Source of the DNA: Streptomyces solicavernae
Lineage (GTDB): Bacteria; Actinomycetota; Actinomycetes; Streptomycetales; Streptomycetaceae
Direction: 5' to 3'
Assembly: GCF_029968095.1 (NCBI RefSeq)
Contig: NZ_JASCIR010000002.1
Location: 186,001-250,000 of the forward strand
Length of the DNA: 64,000 nt
Made by a program: the position numbers and the translations under genes. This document shows, one piece after another, positions 24,833-32,966 of the stretch (positions within the stretch are counted from its first letter, which is position 1; each line of letters starts with the position of its first letter). Below the pieces are notes generated by a model that was given only the letters and a program-made list of their open reading frames with translations, made no database searches and had not been told where the DNA came from.

Positions 24833-26374
24833 ATGCACACCGACGCCGTACGCACCCGCACCGACGCCGTACGCACCCGCACCGACGCCGTACGCATGTA
24901 CACCGACAGCGAGAGCTGTGTACGCGCAGTCCAGGCGAAGGACGCGCGCTTCGACGGGGTGTTCTTCACGGCCGTCCTGACGACCGGGATCTACTGCCGC
25001 CCGAGCTGCCCCGTCGTACCGCCCAAGCCGCACAACATGCGGTTCCACCCGAGCGCCGCCGCCTGCCAGCAGGCCGGGTTCCGGGCCTGCAAGCGGTGTC
25101 GGCCCGACACCACGCCCGGCTCGCCGCAGTGGAACCACCGGGCCGACCTCGTCGCCCGCGCGATGCGGCTCGTCGCCGACGGGGTGGTGGACCGCGAGGG
25201 CGTCACCGGACTCGCCGCCCGCCTCGGCTACAGCACCCGGCAGGTGGAGCGCCAACTCCTCGCCGAACTCGGCGCCGGGCCGCTGGCCCTGGCCCGCGCG
25301 CAGCGCGCCCAGACCGCCCGCATCCTGATCGAGACCACCGAACTGCCCATGGCGCAGATCGCGTTCGCCGCCGGCTTCGCCTCGATCCGCACCTTCAACG
25401 ACACGGTCCGCGAGGTGTACGCCCTGGCCCCCGGCGAACTCCGCACCCGGGCGGCCCGCACCCGGGACCGCACGGAGCCGGGCACCCCCGGCGTCCTCTC
25501 CCTCCGCCTCCCGTTCCGCGCCCCGCTCAACCCCGACAACCTCTTCGGCCACCTCGCCGCGACCGCCGTACCCGGAGTCGAGGAGTGGCGCGACGGCGCG
25601 TACCGCCGCACCCTGCGCCTGCCGCACGGCCCCGGCATCGTCGCCCTCACGCCCGGGCCCGAGCACATCGGCTGCCGGCTCGCCCTCACCGACCAGCGCG
25701 ACCTCACCGTCGCCATCAGCCGCTGCCGCCGCCTGCTCGACCTGGACGCCGACCCGGTCGCCGTCGACGACCAGCTGCGCACCGACGAACTCCTCGCCCC
25801 GCTGGTCGACAAGGCCCCCGGCCGCCGGGTGCCGCGCACCGTCGACGAACCGGAGTTCGCCGTACGCGCCGTGCTGGGCCAGCAGGTGTCCACGGCCGCC
25901 GCCCGCACCCACGCCGCCCGGCTGGTCCTCGCCCACGGCGAACCGGTCGACGACCCCGAGGGGGGCCTCACCCACCTCTTCCCGTCGCCCGCCGCGCTCG
26001 CCGCCCTCGACCCCGAGTCCCTGGCCCTGCCCCGCAGCCGCCGCACCACCCTGACCCGGCTCGTACGCGAACTCGCCGACGGCGCCATCAAGTTGGGCCC
26101 CGACAGCGACTGGGACGAGGCCCGCGCCCGGCTCACCGAACTGCCCGGCTTCGGCCCCTGGACGGTCGAGGTCATCGCGATGCGCGCGCTCGGCGACCCG
26201 GACGCGTTCCTCCCCACGGACCTGGGCATCCGCCGCGCCGCCCAGAGCCTCGGCCTGCCCCACACTCCGGCCGCGTTCACGGCCCGCGCCGCGGCCTGGC
26301 GCCCCTGGCGGGCCTATGCGGTCCAGTACCTGTGGGCGACGGACGATCACCCGATCAACTCCCTGCCCGCGTAA
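24833..26374 (+). CDS. alkA: Ada-AlkA fusion: methyl-phosphotriester receptor, AraC HTH and 3-methyladenine glycosylase
   Basis: A 513-residue DNA alkylation-repair protein. The Ada zinc domain has Cys55, Cys59, Cys86 and Cys89 ([16 protein letters not shown]). One of these is the methyl acceptor that turns the protein into an activator. An AraC-type HTH spans about 105-185. The AlkA N-domain follows, and then the HhH-GPD core with [20 protein letters not shown] and catalytic Asp463 in [10 protein letters not shown]. The first 21 residues are three copies of TDAVRTR encoded by a 21-bp tandem repeat; the original start may be the Met at 24896 (MYTDSES). Followed after 10 bp by ogt, so the pair is an adaptive-response operon. 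Confidence 0.88.
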   Translation: MHTDAVRTRTDAVRTRTDAVRMYTDSESCVRAVQAKDARFDGVFFTAVLTTGIYCRPSCPVVPPKPHNMRFHPSAAACQQAGFRACKRCRPDTTPGSPQWNHRADLVARAMRLVADGVVDREGVTGLAARLGYSTRQVERQLLAELGAGPLALARAQRAQTARILIETTELPMAQIAFAAGFASIRTFNDTVREVYALAPGELRTRAARTRDRTEPGTPGVLSLRLPFRAPLNPDNLFGHLAATAVPGVEEWRDGAYRRTLRLPHGPGIVALTPGPEHIGCRLALTDQRDLTVAISRCRRLLDLDADPVAVDDQLRTDELLAPLVDKAPGRRVPRTVDEPEFAVRAVLGQQVSTAAARTHAARLVLAHGEPVDDPEGGLTHLFPSPAALAALDPESLALPRSRRTTLTRLVRELADGAIKLGPDSDWDEARARLTELPGFGPWTVEVIAMRALGDPDAFLPTDLGIRRAAQSLGLPHTPAAFTARAAAWRPWRAYAVQYLWATDDHPINSLPA

Positions 26375-26384
26375 GGAAGTTGCC

Positions 26385-26888
26385 ATGACGACCACGCACG
26401 CTCACCTGGACGGCCCGTACGGGACGCTCACCCTCGTCGCCGTCGACGGCACGCTGTCCGGCCTCTACATGACGGAGCAGCGCCACCGCCCGCCCGAGGA
26501 GACCTTCGGCGCCCGCGTCACGCCCGACGAGGCCCCCTTCGCCGAGGCGGCCCGCCAACTCGGGGAGTACTTCGCGGGCGAGCGCCACACCTTCGACCTG
26601 CCGCTCCGCCTGGCAGGCACCCCCTTCCAACGCCGGGTCTGGGAGGGCCTGTCGACCATCCGGTACGGCGAGACCCGCACGTACGGCGAACTGGCCGCGC
26701 AGCTCGGCAAGCCGAACGCCTCCCGCGCCGTGGGCCTCGCCAACGGAAAGAATCCCATCGGCATCGTCGTCCCCTGCCACCGTGTCGTCGGCGCGAACGG
26801 CAGCCTCACGGGGTACGGAGGCGGACTCGACCGCAAGCGGCGGCTGCTTGAGCTGGAGCGGGGCGGGGTGCCGGAAGGGCTGTTCTGA
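26385..26888 (+). CDS. ogt: methylated-DNA-protein cysteine methyltransferase
   Basis: A 167-residue suicide repair protein that removes methyl groups from O6-methylguanine. The acceptor is Cys131 in [40 protein letters not shown] with [10 protein letters not shown] is the DNA-binding region. The ATG at 26385 follows AAGGAAGTTGCC, ten bases after the alkA stop, so both are cotranscribed and likely induced by methylated Ada-AlkA. Length is normal. Confidence 0.93.
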   Translation: MTTTHAHLDGPYGTLTLVAVDGTLSGLYMTEQRHRPPEETFGARVTPDEAPFAEAARQLGEYFAGERHTFDLPLRLAGTPFQRRVWEGLSTIRYGETRTYGELAAQLGKPNASRAVGLANGKNPIGIVVPCHRVVGANGSLTGYGGGLDRKRRLLELERGGVPEGLF

Positions 26889-26943
26889 GCGCGGGGTAGG
26901 GTCCGGCGCGGACCAGGCCCAACTCGGTGCGGAAGAGCGGACG

Positions 26944-27636
26944 ATGACTATCACGGTGCGGCTGAGCAGGCGACTCAAGGACAAGAAGGAGGTCGAAGCC
27001 GACGACGGCGCATTGGTGTGGGAGCTCTGGGTGCGCACCTCAGCCCCCGAGAACCCTGCACCGGCCCAGCCCTACGCCTACGCGGAGCGGTTGCTTCCCC
27101 CGGGAGGCCTCAAGGAGTACCGCAAGTCCCGTGGCGACGGCGCTCGGCACTTCGTCCTCTGGGCAGACCGCCACCGGCAGCAGGCCCTCGCCCGCGTCGT
27201 CACCAGGCCCGCTCCCGAGGGCCAGGCGCCGACGTACGAGATCCTCGGCGCGGCAGGGGAGTCGCTGGCGGTCGTCACGCGGAAGCGTGCCCTCACGGGC
27301 GGGTGCAGGACCCGCTGGACCGTGCAGCAGGTGGGCGGGCAGCCGGCCGTCGGGCGCAAGGGGAATCCGTTCTGGTGGGCGGTCTGGTGGCTGATCCTGC
27401 CGATCCAGATCGTCATCGCGGTGGGCAGCATCATCGGCGGCGGCGACATCGCCCGCACCCCGCGCCGCATCAAGTGGCGCAGCGAGGGAAGAGGGGTCCT
27501 CGACTGGACGGACAACCTCAACCTCGCGGTGGCGGACCCCGGCCACTGGGACCCCCGTGTCACGGCCGGCCTCGTCACCCTCCTCAAGAGCTGGGACGGG
27601 ATCCTGGGCGACTCCTGGGACAAGGAGAACGACTAG
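26944..27636 (+). CDS. hypothetical protein with one membrane hairpin, possibly LURP-one/tubby-like
   Basis: A 230-residue protein. The N-terminal ~130 residues alternate short strands (RHFVLWADRHRQQALARVVT, YEILGAAGESLAVVTRKRA). A strongly hydrophobic stretch, FWWAVWWLILPIQIVIAVGS (about 140-160), could cross the membrane. The end (RRIKWRSEGRGVLDWTDNLN) is again strand-like. The pattern of beta strands followed by a hydrophobic helix resembles scramblase/LURP-one folds, but this is only resemblance. ATG at 26944 chosen on codon bias; TAGGGT about 45 bases upstream could be its -10. No functional call. Confidence 0.6.
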   Translation: MTITVRLSRRLKDKKEVEADDGALVWELWVRTSAPENPAPAQPYAYAERLLPPGGLKEYRKSRGDGARHFVLWADRHRQQALARVVTRPAPEGQAPTYEILGAAGESLAVVTRKRALTGGCRTRWTVQQVGGQPAVGRKGNPFWWAVWWLILPIQIVIAVGSIIGGGDIARTPRRIKWRSEGRGVLDWTDNLNLAVADPGHWDPRVTAGLVTLLKSWDGILGDSWDKEND

Positions 27637-27730
27637 GCCGTCTCCTTCGGATCATGCCGGGGTCGCGGGGTCTGGAGCGCCTGCGCCGACCCCACCCGCG
27701 CGAGCAGCCCCGGCAGCGCCGTCCCGATCG

Positions 27731-27853
27731 GTGCACCTGCAGGCTCGTGCCGACCGCGAAGAACAGGTCGCAGCCCTTCGCGACGGCCATCGCGGCGCCG
27801 AGCACCTCCGGGTCGAGCCGGTCGCCGAACATCACCGTGGCCGACTTCAGCTG
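27731..27853 (-). pseudogene. fragment of a sirtuin (Sir2) deacetylase gene
   Basis: One minus-strand frame encodes QLKSATVMFGDRLDPEVLGA then AMAVAKGCDLFFAVGTSLQV, which matches the C-terminal half of Sir2 NAD-dependent deacetylases (LKPxVVFFGExLP ... VGTSLxVxP). Family similarity stops on both sides. Upstream there is no zinc-ribbon or HxG catalytic domain. Downstream the expected PAAGL segment is replaced by unrelated codons. About 40 of ~240-300 residues remain. The rest of the gap 27637-28088 holds no gene. Confidence 0.65.
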
Positions 27854-27978
27854 GGATCTTGCGAGGAACCCCGGTTGTTTACGACTCCGTTGGGGAATCC
27901 GCAAAACGGTTCTCGGGGCGGCTTCCTGCTCATGCGCCGAGCGTACGCAGCGCCACGCGCCGCCCGCGAGCGAATTCG

Positions 27979-28082
27979 GCACCGGACGCAGGCACCGGAG
28001 GCAGGCACCGGACGCAGGCACCGGAGGCAGGCACCGCACGCAGGCACCGCACGCCTGCACCGGACCTCAGCACCGGACGAGG
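27979..28082. repeat. 13-bp tandem repeat, eight copies
   Basis: Units GCACCGGACGCAG, GCACCGGAGGCAG and GCACCGCACGCAG with two diverged units at the end, from 27979 to 28082. It lies just beyond the 3' end of the Nudix gene (stop at 28089) and beside the sirtuin remnant. Confidence 0.9.
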
Positions 28083-28088
28083 GCCCCC

Positions 28089-28577
28089 TCAGCCCGCCGG
28101 TACCCCGTCCACCAGCTCCACCGGCCCCGTCCCCGACTCCAGCGCGGCGAGCGCTTCCCGTACGCGGCGGACCAGCCACGGCGGCCCGTACGCGTCCAGG
28201 TCCCCGGCGGCGACCAGGCGCCAGGAGTCCAGCTCCTCCTCCTGCAGCACGATCGCGTCCAGCTGCGCGCGGGACAGCACGCCGCCGTCGTACAGGTACG
28301 CGGCGATCGGTGGGCGGCCCGGGCCCGAGACCCAGTCGAGGGCGAGGAGAGGGCCGGGCGCGGCGTCCAGGCCGATCTCCTCCACCGTCTCGCGCCGGGC
28401 CGCGTCGCGCGGGGTCTCGCCGTCGTCCGACTCGATCGTGCCGCCGGGCAGCGCCCAGCCCTCGCGGTAGTTGGGCTCCAGGAGGAGCACCCGGCCCTCG
28501 GCGTCCCGGAACAGCATGGCGGCACCGGCGAGGATCTTCGGCAGGCCCGCGATGTACGTGGCGTAGTCGGCAGTCAC
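28089..28577 (-). CDS. Nudix hydrolase
   Basis: A 162-residue pyrophosphohydrolase. The Nudix box reads ETPRDAARRETVEEIGL after WALPGGTIESDDG, with two extra residues between the first glycine and the first glutamate compared with GX5EX7REUXEEXGU. Substrate unknown. The GTG start at 28577 has TACGCT seven bases upstream, matching the leaderless pattern, and no ribosome binding site. It lies 37 bp after the start-distal end of the ADP-ribosylglycohydrolase gene on the same strand, so both could share a transcript; both families process ADP-ribose-type compounds. Confidence 0.87.
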   Translation of the reverse strand: MTADYATYIAGLPKILAGAAMLFRDAEGRVLLLEPNYREGWALPGGTIESDDGETPRDAARRETVEEIGLDAAPGPLLALDWVSGPGRPPIAAYLYDGGVLSRAQLDAIVLQEEELDSWRLVAAGDLDAYGPPWLVRRVREALAALESGTGPVELVDGVPAG

Positions 28578-28614
28578 GCCGTCGAGCGTATCCGCCCGCC
28601 CGCAGAGCCTCCGT

Positions 28615-29706
28615 TCAGCCCGACGTGGCCGCCGCCCGCGCCAACTCCACCGTCTCCGCCGCCAGTTCGCTGATCCGCGCCCCGTCCCGGCCGAACACCG
28701 CGCTGCGCACCCGGTCCGCGAGCGGGTCCGTCCACTGGGGCGGCAGCGCGGCCGCCCCGCAGCGCACGCCCGCGACCGTGCCGGCCGTGGCGCCGTTGGA
28801 GTCGGTGTCGAGGCCGCCTCGTACCGTCAGCGCGATGGTGCGGGTGAAGTCCCCGTCCCCGTAGAGGAGTCCGGCCGCGATGACCGCCGCGTTCGGGACC
28901 GTGTGGATCCAGCCGAGCCGCGCCGTGTCCTGCCCGACCGTGTCGAGGGTGTCCGCCCAGGCCAGGCCCGCCGTGTGCAGCGAAAGCACCCGGCGCACCG
29001 TACGCGCGAGGCGGCTGCCGCCCGGGATCACGCCCTGGGCCGCCTCAAGCACCGCCCGCGGATCCCGCGCCGTGAACGCCGCCGCCACCAGCGCCGCCGC
29101 CCACATCGCCCCGTACACCCCGTTCCCGGTGTGCGACAGCACCGCGTCCTTGCGGGCGAGCGCGGCCGCCCGGCGCGGCTGCCCGGGGCTGGTCAGGCCG
29201 AAGATGTCCGCGCGGATCAGCGCGCCGATCCACTCCTGGTACGGGTTGTCGAGGGTCGCGGTCAGCGGCGGCCGCAGCCCGTCCGCGAGATTGCGGTACG
29301 CGACCCGCTCGGCGGTGAACGTCTGCAGATACGGCAGCCGCAGCAGCCACAACTCGCCCACCTGCTCGGTCGTGAAGCCGAAGCCGTGCGCGGTCAGCAG
29401 GTCGAGGCCGAGGATCGTGTAGTCCACGTCGTCGTCCCGGCAGCTGCCGTCGATCCGGCCGCGCACGCAGCAGCGCCACTCGGGCCGCAGATCGGCCTCG
29501 TCGGCGGCGTCGGCCGGCTCGGGCAGGTAGTCGGTGAGCGGCAGCGCGCCGGTCCGCCGCAGATAGCGGTCGATACGCGGCCGCGTCCACGTCTCGCCCT
29601 GCTCCACCGGCTTGCCCAGCATGTTGCCCGCGATCCGGCCGAGCCAGCCGCCGTGGATCCGGTCGGCGACGTCCGGGGGCGGGGGCGGGTGCGCGACAGG
29701 GGTCAT
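28615..29706 (-). CDS. ADP-ribosylglycohydrolase family protein
   Basis: A 363-residue helical ADP-ribosyl hydrolase. ADRIHGGWLGRIAGNMLGKP is the N-terminal signature, RDDDVDYTILGLDLL holds the first metal-binding acidic cluster, and RGGLDTDSNGATAGTVAG is the second (DTDSxGAT). Both metal sites are intact, so it should be active in removing ADP-ribose from proteins or small molecules. Start at ATG 29706; TACACC lies six bases upstream, a weak leaderless signal. The frame is open to 29973. Confidence 0.87.
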   Translation of the reverse strand: MTPVAHPPPPPDVADRIHGGWLGRIAGNMLGKPVEQGETWTRPRIDRYLRRTGALPLTDYLPEPADAADEADLRPEWRCCVRGRIDGSCRDDDVDYTILGLDLLTAHGFGFTTEQVGELWLLRLPYLQTFTAERVAYRNLADGLRPPLTATLDNPYQEWIGALIRADIFGLTSPGQPRRAAALARKDAVLSHTGNGVYGAMWAAALVAAAFTARDPRAVLEAAQGVIPGGSRLARTVRRVLSLHTAGLAWADTLDTVGQDTARLGWIHTVPNAAVIAAGLLYGDGDFTRTIALTVRGGLDTDSNGATAGTVAGVRCGAAALPPQWTDPLADRVRSAVFGRDGARISELAAETVELARAAATSG

Positions 29707-29799
29707 GCGTCCGGTGTACCCGAAATCCGGGCGCCGCCGCGCGCCCGACGCGGCACCGGTCCCGCGGTCCGTGGGGACCGGACAGGGGCCCGCATCCCG

Positions 29800-29890
29800 G
29801 TGCTCGTCCCCGTACTCGTCCCGTGCTCGTCCCCGTACTCCTCCCGCACTCGTCCCGCACTCCTCCCGTCTCGTACCGTCTCGTCGTACG
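29800..29890. repeat. degenerate 11-12-bp tandem repeat
   Basis: About eight units of the form GTGCTCGTCCC / CGTACTCGTCCC / GCACTCCTCCC lie between the divergent ADP-ribosylglycohydrolase and glycerate kinase genes. TAGGGT at 29923-29928, just beyond it, may be the -10 of the glycerate kinase promoter. Confidence 0.7.
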
Positions 29891-29984
29891 GGCGGACATG
29901 GGCACAGACCCCCACCTGGAGATAGGGTCTCAGCGGCGCGACTGCCTTGACGCGAGCAAGGCCCGGAAAGCAAGGGGAACCAAG

Positions 29985-31163
29985 GTGGCGGACGCTGCAG
30001 TGACGGCGGAGTCGGAACGCGCGCAGGCGCGACGCGTGCTGATTGCCGCGGACAAGTTCAAGGGCTCGCTGACGGCCGTGCAGGTCGCGCAGCGAGTGAC
30101 GGCGGGCCTGCGCCGGGTCGACCCCGAGGTGCGGGTCGAGGCCCTGCCGGTCGCCGACGGCGGTGACGGCACGGTGGCGGCCGCGGTCGCGGGCGGCTTC
30201 GAGCGCCGCGAGGTGACGGTGACCGGACCGCTCGGTACCGAGGTCACCGCGGCGTACGCGCTGCGCGGCGACACCGCCGTGGTGGAGATGGCCGAGGCCT
30301 CGGGCCTCCAGCTGCTCCCCGAGGGCGTCTTCGCCCCGCTCACGGCCACCACGTACGGCTCCGGCGAGCTGCTGCGCGCCGCCCTGGACGCCGGGGCCCG
30401 CACGATCGTCTTCGGCGTCGGCGGCAGTGCGACCACCGACGGCGGCGCCGGGATGCTGGCGGCGCTCGGTGCGACGTTCCTCGACGCGGACGGCGAGCCG
30501 GTCGCCCCCGGCGGCGGCCCGCTGCGCGACCTGGCCTCGGCCGACCTGTCCGGCCTCGACCCGCGCTTCGCCGAGGTCGACCTGATCCTCGCCAGCGACG
30601 TCGACAACCCGCTGACGGGCCCGAAGGGCGCCCCGGCGGTGTACGGCCCGCAGAAGGGCGCCACTGCGGACGACGTGGCCACGCTCGACGCGGCCCTCGC
30701 GCACTTCGCCGTCGTCCTGGAGAAGGCGGTCGGCCCGCGCGCCGCGGAGCACGCGAAGGCGCCGGGCGCGGGTGCTGCGGGCGGGATCGGGTACGGGGCC
30801 CTTGTCGGGCTCGGGGCGCGGTTCCGGGCCGGCATCGACGTGATGCTGGACGTGCTGGGCTTCGGTCCTGCGCTGGAGAGGGCCGACCTGGTCATCACGG
30901 GCGAGGGCTCCCTGGACGAGCAGACGCTGCACGGCAAGGCTCCGGCGGGGGTCGCTGCGGCGGCGCGGGCGGCGGGCGTCGAGGTCGTGGCGGTCTGCGG
31001 GCGCCTGCAGCTGTCCGAGGAGGCCCTGGTGAACGCCGGGATCTCGCGGGCGTACCCGCTGAGCCTGGTGGAGTCGGACGTCGCCCGGTGCATGACCGAG
31101 GCGGGGCCGATCCTGGAGCAGGTCGGTGAGCTGATCGGGCGCGAGCAGCTGGTAGCGGGCTGA
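29985..31163 (+). CDS. glycerate kinase (GarK family)
   Basis: A 392-residue enzyme phosphorylating D-glycerate to 2- or 3-phosphoglycerate. IAADKFKGSLTAVQVAQRV, GVGGSATTDGGAGMLAALG and ITGEGSLDEQTLHGKAPAGV are the three diagnostic blocks. The frame is open to 29823, but the GTG at 29985 has AAGGGGA upstream. It ends 12 bp before a strong terminator. Glyoxylate from the ethylmalonyl-CoA pathway encoded downstream can be turned into glycerate, so this gene plausibly drains that carbon into glycolysis. Confidence 0.9.
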   Translation: MADAAVTAESERAQARRVLIAADKFKGSLTAVQVAQRVTAGLRRVDPEVRVEALPVADGGDGTVAAAVAGGFERREVTVTGPLGTEVTAAYALRGDTAVVEMAEASGLQLLPEGVFAPLTATTYGSGELLRAALDAGARTIVFGVGGSATTDGGAGMLAALGATFLDADGEPVAPGGGPLRDLASADLSGLDPRFAEVDLILASDVDNPLTGPKGAPAVYGPQKGATADDVATLDAALAHFAVVLEKAVGPRAAEHAKAPGAGAAGGIGYGALVGLGARFRAGIDVMLDVLGFGPALERADLVITGEGSLDEQTLHGKAPAGVAAAARAAGVEVVAVCGRLQLSEEALVNAGISRAYPLSLVESDVARCMTEAGPILEQVGELIGREQLVAG

Positions 31164-31174
31164 GACCTTCTTTC

Positions 31175-31213
31175 TGCGGCACCTTCGGGGGCTCCGCCCC
31201 CGAAGGTGCCGCA
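31175..31213 (+). terminator. strong terminator after glycerate kinase
   Basis: TGCGGCACCTTCGGGGGC (31175-31192) pairs perfectly with 31196-31213 through an 18-bp stem and a three-base loop, twelve bases after the glycerate kinase stop. It would also stop minus-strand transcripts. Confidence 0.9.
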
Positions 31214-31240
31214 GGCAAAGCGACAGGCAAAGCAAAAGGA

Positions 31241-31264
31241 GCCGGAACCACGGATGGTTCCGGC
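31241..31264 (-). terminator. terminator of the psd-pssA operon
   Basis: GCCGGAACCA (31241-31250) and TGGTTCCGGC (31255-31264) form a perfect 10-bp stem around CGGA, 28 bp after the pssA stop. On the minus strand it is followed by TCCTTTTGCTTTGC, a T-rich tail. Confidence 0.85.
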
Positions 31265-31291
31265 CCCTTCGCGCGCCGCAAGGGCGAAAAA

Positions 31292-32152
31292 CTACGGCAG
31301 CTGCGACGCCGCCCGGGCCTCGCGCCGGTTGTCGCGGAAGTTGTTCACCCGGCGAGCCGTCGCGAACAGCGGAATCACCGCCCCGAGCACGAGCTGCAGC
31401 GCACACCCCGTCTGCAGCAGCAGCTGACCACCGGGAGCGTCGAACGCCCACGCCGTGAGCAGCCCCATGCTCAGCACGATCCACGACAGCATCGCCACGG
31501 CGAGGCGCCCCCGCGGCTTCGGGTACTCGACCCGGCTCACCATCAGCCACGCCGTACCGATGATCGCGAGGAGCGTCGCCACGAACGGCAGCTCCAGAAG
31601 CACGATCGAGACGACCGTCAGCGCCCCGAACGGCGACGGCATGCCCTGGAACGTGCCGTCCTTCACGGTCACGCACGAGAACCGCGCAAGCCGCAGCACC
31701 ACCGCCAACAGCACCACGATCGCGCCCACCGCCGCGACCCGCTGGTACACCGTGTTGTCCGCGACCATGCCGTACACGAGCACGAAGTACGCGGGCGCAA
31801 GCCCGAAGCTGATCAGGTCGGAGAGGTTGTCCAGCTCCGCGCCCATCGGCGACGAGCGCAGCTTGCGGGCCACGAGGCCGTCGAAGAGGTCGAAGACGGC
31901 CGCGCACAGCATCAGGATCACCGCGGTGGCGGCGCTGTTGCGGGCCATGCCCGTCTCGTCACTGCCGGTGAGGTGCGGGATCAGGATGCCGGTGGTGGTG
32001 AAGTACACCGCCATGAAGCCGCAGGTGGCGTTCCCGAGGGTCAGGGTGTCCGCTATCGAGAGCCGCAGTGAGAGCGGCATCTCTTCCTCGGAGTCGTCCT
32101 CGTCGGCCTCGGGCACCCACCCGGCCTGTGTCTCCGGATCAATCACGGTCAA
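31292..32152 (-). CDS. pssA: CDP-diacylglycerol-serine O-phosphatidyltransferase
   Basis: A 286-residue integral membrane enzyme that makes phosphatidylserine from CDP-diacylglycerol. The CDP-alcohol phosphotransferase signature is intact: Asp88, Asp91-Gly92, Ala95-Arg96, Gly104, Asp108 and Asp112 in DLFDGLVARKLRSSPMGAEL and the following DNLSD. About 6-8 membrane segments follow an acidic N-terminal tail (1-25). Its first 14 bp overlap the end of psd, so the pair is translationally coupled and supplies phosphatidylethanolamine. Confidence 0.93.
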   Translation of the reverse strand: MTVIDPETQAGWVPEADEDDSEEEMPLSLRLSIADTLTLGNATCGFMAVYFTTTGILIPHLTGSDETGMARNSAATAVILMLCAAVFDLFDGLVARKLRSSPMGAELDNLSDLISFGLAPAYFVLVYGMVADNTVYQRVAAVGAIVVLLAVVLRLARFSCVTVKDGTFQGMPSPFGALTVVSIVLLELPFVATLLAIIGTAWLMVSRVEYPKPRGRLAVAMLSWIVLSMGLLTAWAFDAPGGQLLLQTGCALQLVLGAVIPLFATARRVNNFRDNRREARAASQLP

Positions 32153-32795
32153 TGCGAGTCACCCCAGCCACGGTCTGCTGACCGACCTCGACATCCACGT
32201 CGACGCCCTCGGGGAGGTAGATGTCGACGCGCGAGCCGAAGCGGATCAGGCCGATCCGCTCGCCCTGCTCCACCTTCGTGCCCTGCGGGACGTAGGGCAC
32301 GATGCGCCGGGCCACGGCGCCCGCGATCTGCACCATCTCGATGTCGCCGAGCTCGGTGTCGAAGTGCCAGACAACGCGCTCGTTGTTCTCGCTCTCCTTG
32401 TTGAACGCCGGGACGAACCCGCCGGGGATGTGCTCCACGGACGTCACCGTGCCGGCCAGCGGCGCGCGGTTGACGTGGACGTTCAGCGGGCTCATGAAGA
32501 TCGCGACGCGGGTGCGCCCGTCCTTCCACGGCATGATGCTCTGCACCACACCGTCGGCCGGGGAGATGACCCGGCCGGAGGCGATCTCGCGCTCCGGGTC
32601 GCGGAAGAACCACAGCATGCCCGCCGCCAGCGCGGTGGCGGGTACGGCGACGGCCTTGGCGGCGCCGGAGCGTCGCGCACGGGCCAGGCTGAGTGCCGCG
32701 GTGGCGACGGTCGGCAGGAGCCACGGCGATGCTCCGCGAGCAATGCGGCCGCCCAGGAGGCTGTCGCGTGGTGCAGAGGTTTGGCTGTGGGGCAT
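32139..32795 (-). CDS. psd: phosphatidylserine decarboxylase proenzyme
   Basis: A 218-residue pyruvoyl-dependent enzyme converting phosphatidylserine to phosphatidylethanolamine. Self-cleavage is expected at Gly187-Ser188 in LIRFGSRVDIYLP, giving beta and alpha chains. VISPADGVVQ and FMSPLNVHVNRAP are conserved. Residues 25-65 contain two hydrophobic segments for membrane attachment. It is the short (about 220-residue) subtype. Overlaps pssA by 14 bp. TAGCAT at about 32858-32863 (minus strand) may be its -10. Confidence 0.92.
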   Translation of the reverse strand: MPHSQTSAPRDSLLGGRIARGASPWLLPTVATAALSLARARRSGAAKAVAVPATALAAGMLWFFRDPEREIASGRVISPADGVVQSIMPWKDGRTRVAIFMSPLNVHVNRAPLAGTVTSVEHIPGGFVPAFNKESENNERVVWHFDTELGDIEMVQIAGAVARRIVPYVPQGTKVEQGERIGLIRFGSRVDIYLPEGVDVDVEVGQQTVAGVTRIDRD

Positions 32796-32921
32796 GGATG
32801 ACCTTCGTAGCGGATGATGCCGCGCAAGTGACGGGGGACGGCGGCTTTTCCGGGGATGCTATCGGTTGCGAGCCGCAACTGGGCAAGCCAGGAAGCCGAG
32901 TCGGCCGCCGAAGAGTGTTGA

Positions 32922-32956
32922 CGGGGTGTGATCTTCCTCCCGAAGAAAACACCCCG
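32922..32956 (-). terminator. probable terminator of the ethylmalonyl-CoA operon
   Basis: CGGGGTGT (32922-32929) pairs with ACACCCCG (32949-32956), and an inner TCTTC/GAAGA pairing extends the fold. It lies 11 bp beyond the acyl-CoA dehydrogenase stop, separating that operon from psd-pssA. Confidence 0.6.
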
Positions 32957-32966
32957 AAAAGGACAT

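Noticed and set aside
27979..28082. The 13-bp array as a possible CRISPR array
   Set aside because: Units are directly adjacent with no unique spacers, and no cas genes are present. The same holds for the other arrays.
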